A stretch of DNA of 64,000 nt from Planctomycetota bacterium (GTDB lineage Bacteria > Planctomycetota > Uabimicrobiia > Uabimicrobiales > Uabimicrobiaceae). Where the stretch lies: assembly GCA_029260735.1 (NCBI GenBank), contig JAJDCR010000114.1, positions 62,001-126,000 on the forward strand, given 5' to 3'. Position 1 is the first letter of the stretch. The number at the start of each line of letters is the position of its first letter. The notes beneath the pieces were generated by a model. That model did no database searches. It saw nothing but the letters and a program-made list of their open reading frames with translations, and had not been told where the DNA came from. The translations under genes were made by a program, and so were the position numbers. Of the stretch, positions 41,545 through 49,234 are shown one piece after another.

Positions 41545-44070
41545 ATGACCTATCTCGCATTAGATCAACAATGGCAGTTGAAAGACGGAACTCAACTGGA
41601 CACGGGAGAGATTTTTAACCGCCTTTTGGAAGAAAACTTAGATCGTTCGGAACTTTGCTCTAACCAAGATAATCCTGATTGGGAGCCTGTCGCGCAGCGT
41701 TTCCAACTTGTAAAACGCTATGGAGTAATACGAGAGCTCGGAGAAGGGGCTTTTGGTAAAGTATATTTAGCCTTTGATGTTAAAGGAAGAAGCGCGGGTG
41801 GCAAAAAAGGGCGTTTAGTTGCTCTGAAAAAGCCCGGAGGTAGTTTACTTTTACAATATGCCCAAGTGGCTGGAAAAAAACCTTCCACGGAAGTAGATAA
41901 AAATGCGATAGAAAAAGCAAAAATGTGGGCTAAGCTTAACATTGGACAACTCTTTTCTCAAGAGGCTCTTCTTACCGCTCGTTTAAATATGTGCCCTTAT
42001 GTCGTAAAAGTTCTAGATCATGATGTATCTATTCCTTATATGGCACTAGAGTTTTGTGATGGAGGTGCTCTCTCTGAAAGGCTTTCTCAGTCTTATGGAA
42101 GTTCCGATATTTTTCAGTGGGCCTATGAGATTGCCAGTGGTTTATTTGCTGCTCATACCTTAGAGCCGGATCAACTTATCCACCGAGATTTAAAACCAGA
42201 TAACATTTTGATCTCAGAAGGGCACTTGAAAATATCCGATTTTGGCACTTCCCAAATGATTCAACAGACAGAGTCTTTACGTTCTTTGCGAGGCGGCTAC
42301 ACTCCCTCTTATGCTGCTCCCGAGGCCTTTGATGGTAAGGCGAATACGGGGACAGATATTTGGTCCTTTGGAGTGATACTCTATCAGTTGATTAGCGGCT
42401 CCTTGCCTTTTGCCGGGGCCGGTTCTATGGTAGAGTTAATCAAAAAAATCTCCATGGATGAAGTACCTTCCATTCGGGATAATATGAAAATTCACATGCC
42501 GAGCCCAGTTTTAGACTTAGTTCACGATTGTTTGGATAAAGAATCTCGCAAGCGTCCTACCGCAGAGGAATGTGTCCAAGTTTTTAAAGGTCTGTCTAGC
42601 GGAAGCCAATCTGCAGTGATTGGCGATGTCCATGAACTTAAAGAAATGGAAACAGGAAGCACTATTCTGGAAGTTAGCTCACTTCCTCTTGCAAAGAAAG
42701 AGAAAGAGAAAGGGAAAAAGAAAAAGAAAGAGAAAGAGAAAAAGAAAGCTATACCAAGGCGAGGAAAATGGCTAAGTCGTTTAGTTTTTTTGAGTTCCCT
42801 TTGCTTTTTGGGATACTTTTACTCTGTTCCTATTTCTCATTGGTGGAAAGAAACAGCTGTTCCTTTACTTCAAAAAGTACAAGGAAAAATACCTGTTCGT
42901 GAAATTTCTGTCACTCCTGTGACTCCCGTAGAAACGAAAGAAAAAGAATATCATCAAGTAGAGCCAAAAGAAAAAGAGTATCCTGAAAAAGAAAATCCTC
43001 ATCAGGAAAAAAACACAAAAGAAGATCCAAAAACAACAGAGTCGAGTAACTCTTGGGAAGGCTGGGATCGTGAGCTGTGGAAACTACGAATGGGAAAAAG
43101 ATCTCTTCTTTTTTACAAAGCTTTATCTATACAGCAAGAATCTTCTCATCCCCGCAAAAAAATAAAAAATTGGCGGGCTTTTTTACGAGAGCTGGAAGAT
43201 AAAAACCCTTATTCAAATATGGATGAACAGTGGCGTAGAGAGGCCGAAAGTTATCTAGATGGACTATATTCTGACTGGGTTCGCTCCCGGTATAACTCTG
43301 ACTCTAAAAGACCAGGCAAGGAGACAAGTAAAAGAGAGAGCGTAAAAAACTTTCATTTCCTTGGTCAAAAACGATACCAACTAGGTAAGTATATTTCGGA
43401 TATAGATATCTACCGCCAAGAAGTGACGGGCATTGATTTTGTCTTGGTTCCCGGAGGGGAGTTTTGGATGGGAGACGATTCTATTCCAGAAGCTCAGCCT
43501 GTTCACAAAGTCCAAATTCAACCTTTTCTGATTTCTCAGCATCCTGTAACCCAGGGAGTTTGGGAAAAAGTATTGAGGACAAACCCTTCTCAACCCCAAG
43601 GAGTAGATCTGCCTGTAACCAGCGTTAGCTGGATTCAGTGCCAAGAGTTTTGCGAGCAAACAGGATTGCGCTTGCCGAGCGAAGCAGAGTGGGAATACGC
43701 TAACCGGGCAGGAAATAAAAGCTCTTACTTCTGGGGAGAGGAAATTCCTGGGGGGTACTGTTGGTTTCGCAGTAACTCTCAAGGTCGTGTCCAAGGAGTA
43801 GGGCAAAAACGACCCAACGCCTTTGGGCTTTATGACTCTTCGGGAAATATTTGGGAGTGGTGCCAAGACCAGTGGCAAAATAATTACCGAAAAGCACCCG
43901 ATGATGGGAGTCCCTGGATACAAAACACCGATTATAAGCGCGTGATGCGAGGAGGAAGCTATCAGAGCGACCTTTCTGATTGTCGCTCCGCTTTTCGTAA
44001 AGCTCGCTCGACCAGTGATTTATTTCAGGATGTAGGCTTTCGAGTGGTAAAGGATTGGCCGCTGGATTAA
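41545..44070 (+). CDS. transmembrane Ser/Thr protein kinase with C-terminal FGE-type domain
   Basis: An 841-aa kinase. An N-terminal extension of about 55 residues precedes the kinase domain (about 58-350): LGEGAFGKVY, VALKKP with Lys95, LIHRDLKPDN with catalytic Asp215, SDFG (DFG at 232-234), YAAPEAF, GTDIWSFGVILYQL. A Lys/Glu-only stretch of about 25 residues (about 388-412) precedes one membrane helix (about 413-432). The outer part has a charged linker, then a FGE/SUMF1-fold domain (627-838): FVLVPGGEFWMGDD, HPVTQGVWEKV, LRLPSEAEWEYANRAG, SGNIWEWCQDQW, RVMRGGSYQSDLSDC. As in the 21181 kinase, the first catalytic FGE Cys is absent, so it is probably a binding or sensor domain. Confidence 0.94.
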   Translation: MTYLALDQQWQLKDGTQLDTGEIFNRLLEENLDRSELCSNQDNPDWEPVAQRFQLVKRYGVIRELGEGAFGKVYLAFDVKGRSAGGKKGRLVALKKPGGSLLLQYAQVAGKKPSTEVDKNAIEKAKMWAKLNIGQLFSQEALLTARLNMCPYVVKVLDHDVSIPYMALEFCDGGALSERLSQSYGSSDIFQWAYEIASGLFAAHTLEPDQLIHRDLKPDNILISEGHLKISDFGTSQMIQQTESLRSLRGGYTPSYAAPEAFDGKANTGTDIWSFGVILYQLISGSLPFAGAGSMVELIKKISMDEVPSIRDNMKIHMPSPVLDLVHDCLDKESRKRPTAEECVQVFKGLSSGSQSAVIGDVHELKEMETGSTILEVSSLPLAKKEKEKGKKKKKEKEKKKAIPRRGKWLSRLVFLSSLCFLGYFYSVPISHWWKETAVPLLQKVQGKIPVREISVTPVTPVETKEKEYHQVEPKEKEYPEKENPHQEKNTKEDPKTTESSNSWEGWDRELWKLRMGKRSLLFYKALSIQQESSHPRKKIKNWRAFLRELEDKNPYSNMDEQWRREAESYLDGLYSDWVRSRYNSDSKRPGKETSKRESVKNFHFLGQKRYQLGKYISDIDIYRQEVTGIDFVLVPGGEFWMGDDSIPEAQPVHKVQIQPFLISQHPVTQGVWEKVLRTNPSQPQGVDLPVTSVSWIQCQEFCEQTGLRLPSEAEWEYANRAGNKSSYFWGEEIPGGYCWFRSNSQGRVQGVGQKRPNAFGLYDSSGNIWEWCQDQWQNNYRKAPDDGSPWIQNTDYKRVMRGGSYQSDLSDCRSAFRKARSTSDLFQDVGFRVVKDWPLD

Positions 44071-44126
44071 TTATGAGTTTGTAAGAATGTAGACGATATT
44101 TTTTAGAAGAAAAATAAGGGGATGAT

Positions 44127-46853
44127 ATGTCGGAAGTAAGCAAAACCGTATTTCATGCTTGGCATCAAAATGCTGGAGCTAAAATGGTGCCCTTCGGTGG
44201 GTTTGAGATGCCGATTCAGTACACGAGTATTTTGAAAGAGCATTTGGCCACACGAAAAAAGGCAGGGCTTTTTGATATTAGCCATATGGGGCGATTTTTA
44301 GTTTCGGGAAAAGAAGCTCTCCCCTTTTTGCAATACACCTTGAGCAACAATGCTTACTCCTTGCGAGAGCCTGGAATGGCTCAATACACAATCATCCCCA
44401 ACGAAGAAGGGGGAGCAATTGACGACGCTTATCTGTACCGCATAGGAATTGAGCGCTATATGCTCGTTGCTAACGCGGCCAATCGTCAGAAAGATTGGGA
44501 TTGGTTGAGCCAGTTTAAGGAGCGCTTTAATTGTCGTTTTGAAAATATTAGCGATGAAATGGCGATGCTTTCTTTGCAAGGCCCTGAGTCAGAAAGAGTT
44601 CTTCAAGCATTGCTCGATAAAGGAAAGCTGAGAGGACGCTTGCCCGATAATCAAAAAAATTGTTTGGCTGCGGTCAAGCTAGGGAATGAAGAGGTTATTT
44701 TTTCGCGAACAGGCTACACTGGAGAGCCTGTGAATTTTGAAATTTTTGTTCCCGTTAGTCGAGCGCTGGAACTTTGGGCCGACATTTTAGAAGAGGGATC
44801 AGAGCACGGAGTTATTCCGGTGGGACTAGGAGCTCGCGACACCTTACGCCTGGAAGCGGGCTACCCTCTCTACGGGCATGAACTGGGTTTAGATCCCGAA
44901 GGAAAAGACATCCCGATTTTTGCCCTATCTCTCGGAAGAGCTGTCACTCGTTTTGAGGAAGTAAAAGGAGATTTTGTCGGACGAAAAGCCCTTTGGAAGC
45001 AATACCAAGAAGTGAAGGATGTCCTAAAAAATAATGGCCGAGGAAAACCTCTGGCAGAGCGCTGTGTCAAAAAACTGATTTGGCCCTTGGCGGTATTGAA
45101 CAAAGAAGGCAATGGGCCTGGAATCCACTCTCCGCGTCCCGGTTACGAAGTGCATTACCAAGAAAAATGCGTCGGCTGGGTCACCAGTGGCGGGCCTGTT
45201 CCTAGCTGGAGTTTTGATTCTGCCGGTCTCTTAGCCCAGCAAACAGATGAAGAAAGCAAGCGAGCCATCGCAATGGCCTACATCGATTCGGATTTACATC
45301 CGAGTGAGTTTGGAGAAAATATTCAGATTCACAAACAGCGAGGAAAGTCTTTTTATCCGATACCAGGTTTACTGGTAAAGACAAATCTACGCTCCGCCGC
45401 TCCCTACTCTCACCCTGTTGCTTATCCTGAAAACAAAAGGCCATCGACGTCTTTACCCAAAATCTCCGGAAAGAAACTTCTCGAAGATTTAGTCGAAGAA
45501 GCTATCTCCAACACCGCACACCGCCAAAAAGAAACGATTAACTTAATCCCCTCCGAGCAAACCCCCTCGCGCCTCGTTCGCCTTCTTTCCATAATGGACC
45601 CCGTAGGACGCTACGCAGAACACAAGCGAATCAAAGCCTTCGGACGAGAAGCCAAAGACGTTTTTTACTACCAAGGAACAAGCTTCATCGAAAAAGTAGA
45701 AGATGCTCTGGAAGCTTTTTTCCAAGACTATCTCGGTTGCTCCGTAGTCGAAACAAAACCGATTGCCGGACAACTCGCCAACGCCTCTGTTTTTGCCGGA
45801 CTAGTAGACTACTTCAATCGCTTCCAAAAAGAAGAGCGCCAAAGAATGCACTGCGTGATGAATAACCACCTTAGACGCGGTGGTCACCTCAGTGCCCAAG
45901 TAGGAGGAGCTCTAAAACACTTCGTCCAGCGCGATCCTCAAACAGGTCTAGCCGCCGTTATCGACTACCCCGTTGAAGAAAATAATCCCTACAAAATCGA
46001 TGTAGACAAAACCCTAACCCTCATCAAAAAATACAGCCCCAGCCTTCTCATCTTAGGCAAAAGCATGATCCTCCACCCCGAACCCGTTTCCGAGCTATCC
46101 CAAGCTCTCACCGACATGCCAGATCGTCCTCTTATTATGTACGACGGAGCTCACGTTCTCGGAATCCTCGGCCCTCACTACCAAGAACCTCTCCGCGAAG
46201 GAGCCGACCTCCTCACCGGCTCAACCCACAAAACCTTCTTCGGAACCCAAAGAGGCCTAATCGCCAGCAATATGTCCGAAGACAGCGAAATGAATCCGCT
46301 ATGGCAAAAAATCCAAAACGACGTTTTCCCCGGTAGCATGAGCAACCATCACCTGGGAACCATGCTCGGACTCCTCGGAGCCTGCTACGAAATGATGGAA
46401 TTTCGCGACAGCTACCAAAAACAAATCATCCAAAACGCCAAAGCCTTCGCTCGAGCCCTCCAAAATAAAGGAGTTCAAGTAGAAGGAGATCCCAGCGTAG
46501 ACTACACCCAAACCCACCAAGTCATCCTAAGAGTAGACAAAGCAAAAGGCCCCGAAGTAGCAAGCCGCCTAGAAGAAAGCAACATACTCGTCAACTACCA
46601 AGGACTCCCCGACGACTCCGGTTTTTCCGACGCCTCAGGCATACGCCTAGGAGTGCAAGAAATGACCCGCTTTGGCATGAAAGAAGAGGACTTCGCTACT
46701 TTAGCAGACTACTTAGCCGCAGTGATTGTGCAAAAGAAGAATGTTGGCGCAGATGTGAGCGAATTTCGCAGGAACTATCTTCAGATGAGCTATTGCTTGG
46801 AGGAAGATAAAGCGCGGGAATTGGCGGAGAGGTTAGTGCTGGCGTATAGCTGA
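44127..46853 (+). CDS. fusion of aminomethyltransferase (GcvT) and serine hydroxymethyltransferase
   Basis: A 908-aa bifunctional protein. Residues 1-420 are GcvT: FHAWHQNAGAKMVPFGGFEMP, GLFDISHMGRF, QGPESERVLQ, SRTGYTGEP, LGARDTLRLEAG and GHEL. It would transfer the methylene group from lipoyl-GcvH to tetrahydrofolate. Residues about 440-905 are SHMT-like: KETINLIPSEQTPS, KPIAGQLANASVF, YDGAHVLG, and TGSTHKTFFGTQRG with the PLP-binding Lys702. This half would interconvert glycine and serine using the methylene-THF just made. The fusion would channel one-carbon units. gcvH is at 60702; gcvP is not in the window. The second half uses many more C-ending codons than the first. Confidence 0.92.
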   Translation: MSEVSKTVFHAWHQNAGAKMVPFGGFEMPIQYTSILKEHLATRKKAGLFDISHMGRFLVSGKEALPFLQYTLSNNAYSLREPGMAQYTIIPNEEGGAIDDAYLYRIGIERYMLVANAANRQKDWDWLSQFKERFNCRFENISDEMAMLSLQGPESERVLQALLDKGKLRGRLPDNQKNCLAAVKLGNEEVIFSRTGYTGEPVNFEIFVPVSRALELWADILEEGSEHGVIPVGLGARDTLRLEAGYPLYGHELGLDPEGKDIPIFALSLGRAVTRFEEVKGDFVGRKALWKQYQEVKDVLKNNGRGKPLAERCVKKLIWPLAVLNKEGNGPGIHSPRPGYEVHYQEKCVGWVTSGGPVPSWSFDSAGLLAQQTDEESKRAIAMAYIDSDLHPSEFGENIQIHKQRGKSFYPIPGLLVKTNLRSAAPYSHPVAYPENKRPSTSLPKISGKKLLEDLVEEAISNTAHRQKETINLIPSEQTPSRLVRLLSIMDPVGRYAEHKRIKAFGREAKDVFYYQGTSFIEKVEDALEAFFQDYLGCSVVETKPIAGQLANASVFAGLVDYFNRFQKEERQRMHCVMNNHLRRGGHLSAQVGGALKHFVQRDPQTGLAAVIDYPVEENNPYKIDVDKTLTLIKKYSPSLLILGKSMILHPEPVSELSQALTDMPDRPLIMYDGAHVLGILGPHYQEPLREGADLLTGSTHKTFFGTQRGLIASNMSEDSEMNPLWQKIQNDVFPGSMSNHHLGTMLGLLGACYEMMEFRDSYQKQIIQNAKAFARALQNKGVQVEGDPSVDYTQTHQVILRVDKAKGPEVASRLEESNILVNYQGLPDDSGFSDASGIRLGVQEMTRFGMKEEDFATLADYLAAVIVQKKNVGADVSEFRRNYLQMSYCLEEDKARELAERLVLAYS

Positions 46854-46859
46854 GACATG

Positions 46860-46900
46860 AGCAAAAATTCTTTGTCCTGAAGGGACAAAGAATTTTTGCT
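46860..46900 (+). terminator. strong hairpin terminator after gcvT-SHMT
   Basis: Perfect 18-bp inverted repeat (46860-46877 and 46883-46900) with a 5-base loop and T-rich 3' arm, starting 6 bp past the stop codon. The remaining 460 bp before the next gene hold the repeats described at 47100-47340 and no gene. Confidence 0.85.
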
Positions 46901-47099
46901 AACATTAGCTATTCACTATGGAGCAGTAGAAGCACTCTGTTCTTGAATTAAAAGATCTATGAAGCTTTTCTATGGCTAAATAATCAAATTTGACTTCTCC
47001 TTTGCGAATAATACTTATGCTCACTGATTAATCCAATTCTTGCGCTAACACATCAGCATACGTATAATATAGCTACTTAAGATTTCTTAATAAAAAACG

Positions 47100-47340
47100 A
47101 CCGCAGATTAAACAGATGGATCGGATTAAGCTGATAAGACCCTCGCAGCAAGCAATCAATGAAATCAGCTTAATCAGCGTAAATCTGCGGTTCAGACAGT
47201 GATAATCTAATAGCAAGTAAAAGAACTTATGGCAATCAAATAAAAACCACAGACTCGTGCAAAGAAAACGGATTTTGCTAAAAAAAATCCTAAGCAGCAA
47301 GCAATCAGTGAAATCAGTTGAATCAGCGTAAATCTGTGGT
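47100..47340. repeat. two copies of a 47-bp intergenic repeat with inverted partners
   Basis: Copies at 47145-47191 and 47294-47340 match at 43 of 47 positions and contain AATCAGCGTAAATCTG. Upstream of copy 1, 47100-47109 and 47124-47135 are complementary to it, so 47100-47191 can fold into a long imperfect hairpin. Copy 2 has a shorter ACCACAG partner at about 47245. Sequences of this type recur between genes in many bacteria. Copy 2 ends 21 bp before the AGPS start. Confidence 0.75.
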
Positions 47341-47361
47341 CAGGAAGGAAAAGCAAGTTAG

Positions 47362-49125
47362 ATGAAGGATTCTAAAGAAAAAACAGCCCCTGAGCGACAC
47401 CCTCATCGTTGGGGCTTTCATGATACCCAGTTTATTATGAACGAAAATAAAGAGGTACATTTGAGTGGTGAACGTTACAATCTTTGTGGTTACACTATTC
47501 CCGATTTGATTCCTTTTGTCGAGTTGGAAACAGGAGTGGATATTGACCCAAAGAAAATCCAAGTTGAAAAAGAGGTCAAGAAGGTTCCATCGGCGATTGT
47601 CAATGAGGGATTTCTGGAGGCGGTGAAAGGTGTTTTGGCGGATCATCAGCTAAATTCAAAGAATAAGGTACGTTTGGTTCATAGTCATGGACAAACCAGC
47701 GCGGATGAGATCTATAAGGTTTTGTATAGTGGGACTTTGGATCGAGTGGTGGACTTAGTTGTTTACCCGGAGAGCGAAGAGAATGTTGAAAAAATAGTGG
47801 CTTTGGCGAAAGAGCATGATGTTTGTTTGGTTCCCTATGGGGGCGGAACGAATGTTTCAGGGGCTTTGGTTTGTTTGCAAGATGAAAAGCGAATGATTGT
47901 TTCTGTGGATATGGGAAGAATGAATCGGGTTTTGTGGATCGATAAGCAAAATTTTCGAGCTTGCATTGAGGCGGGGGTTTCGGGGCGTGATTTAGAAGAA
48001 AAATTGGGCCAAGAGGGCTATATTTTGGGTCATGAGCCCGATAGCTTGGAGTTCTCGACTTTGGGAGGGTGGATTTCGACCAACGCTAGCGGGATGAAAA
48101 AGAACCGCTATGGCAATATTGAAGATATCGTTGAGGATGTTACGATGATCACACCTGAGGGATTAATTGAGAGTAAAAATTCGACTCCTCGTCGAGCCTT
48201 GGGTATTCAACCCCATTACCTTCTCTTTGGGAGTGAAGGTAATTTGGGAATTATTACGAAAGCGATTGTCAAGGTTTATAAGAAGCCGGAGAAGCGCGAG
48301 TACGGGTCTTTGGTTTTCCCTAATTTTGAAAAGGGAGTGGAGTTTCTCTATCATTTACGGCACGAAGGAACTTTGCCCGCCAGTATTCGTCTTGTTGATA
48401 ATCTGCAGTTTCGCTTTGGTCACTCCTTGAAACCTTCTTCTCCCGATGTAATGATCGATAAGCTGAAAAAATTCTTTTTGTTTAAGGTCAAGGGCTTTGA
48501 TCCGATGGAAATGGCAGCTTGTACTGTTTTGATGGAAGGTAGCACAGCGGAAGTAGATCAACAAAAGAATATTATTTTTCCAATGGCGAAAAAGTATGGA
48601 GGAGTAAGTGGAGGAGCGAGTAATGGGGAGAGAGGTTATTTGCTAACCTTTGCTATTGCTTATATCCGAGATTTCTTCTCTCGCTACCATATTATTGGAG
48701 AAACCTTTGAAACTTCGATTGCCTGGGATAAAATTGTTCCCACTTGCCATGCCGTTGTTAAAAAAGCAGAAGAGAAACACAAAGAGTTTAATTTACCTGG
48801 AAAACCTTTTCTTTCTTACCGAGTAACCCAAACCTATCATACGGGGGTTTGTATTTACTTTATCTATGCTTTTTCTCACCAAGGGATTGATAATCCCACT
48901 GATATTTTCCACAAGATCGAGCGTGAATTGCGCATAACCATTATGGAACATGGTGGTTCCCTCTCTCATCACCACGGAGTGGGAAAGATTCGCCAAAGCT
49001 TTTTGCCTCAAGTTTTCAGTGAAACTGGGATGGAGAGCTTACGCCAATGGAAGGATAAGATTGATCCTAAGAATATTTTTGGAATTGGTAATGGTGTTTT
49101 TCAGCGCGGGGAAGAAAAGCATTAA
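47362..49125 (+). CDS. alkyl-dihydroxyacetonephosphate synthase-like FAD enzyme (AGPS/ADHAPS)
   Basis: A 587-aa VAO/PCMH-fold flavoprotein. Alkyl-DHAP synthase replaces the acyl chain of acyl-DHAP by a fatty alcohol, making the ether bond of ether lipids. The FAD-binding half has VPYGGGTNVSGAL, GHEPDSLEFSTLGGWIST, NASGMKKNRYGNIEDIV and FGSEGNLGIIT. The cap half has LPASIRLVDNLQFRFGH, KGFDPMEM, NGERGYLLTFAIAYIRD, YRVTQTYHTGVCIYF and the active-site GGSLSHHHGVGK. These match, from memory, the animal peroxisomal enzyme more closely than glycolate oxidase or D-lactate dehydrogenase relatives. No signal peptide. Terminated by a hairpin at 49201. Confidence 0.9.
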   Translation: MKDSKEKTAPERHPHRWGFHDTQFIMNENKEVHLSGERYNLCGYTIPDLIPFVELETGVDIDPKKIQVEKEVKKVPSAIVNEGFLEAVKGVLADHQLNSKNKVRLVHSHGQTSADEIYKVLYSGTLDRVVDLVVYPESEENVEKIVALAKEHDVCLVPYGGGTNVSGALVCLQDEKRMIVSVDMGRMNRVLWIDKQNFRACIEAGVSGRDLEEKLGQEGYILGHEPDSLEFSTLGGWISTNASGMKKNRYGNIEDIVEDVTMITPEGLIESKNSTPRRALGIQPHYLLFGSEGNLGIITKAIVKVYKKPEKREYGSLVFPNFEKGVEFLYHLRHEGTLPASIRLVDNLQFRFGHSLKPSSPDVMIDKLKKFFLFKVKGFDPMEMAACTVLMEGSTAEVDQQKNIIFPMAKKYGGVSGGASNGERGYLLTFAIAYIRDFFSRYHIIGETFETSIAWDKIVPTCHAVVKKAEEKHKEFNLPGKPFLSYRVTQTYHTGVCIYFIYAFSHQGIDNPTDIFHKIERELRITIMEHGGSLSHHHGVGKIRQSFLPQVFSETGMESLRQWKDKIDPKNIFGIGNGVFQRGEEKH

Positions 49126-49200
49126 TTTTCCCAACGAAAAGCCTGGAAAATCTAGCTTAATTAAGATCCGCACATAGTCGCATTTATATTAGATCTTGAT

Positions 49201-49232
49201 CGGACACCCTTATTTTGGGTGTCCGAGTTTTT
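49201..49232 (+). terminator. rho-independent terminator after the AGPS gene
   Basis: CGGACACCC (49201-49209) pairs perfectly with GGGTGTCCG (49217-49225), 7-base loop, followed by AGTTTTTCC. It lies between convergent genes and runs up to the stop of the DUF885 gene. Confidence 0.9.
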
Positions 49233-49234
49233 CC

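Noticed and set aside
43381-43923. 180-aa minus-strand ORF opposite the kinase-FGE gene
   Set aside because: Shadow of the FGE domain coding strand; composition follows the antisense of conserved motifs.
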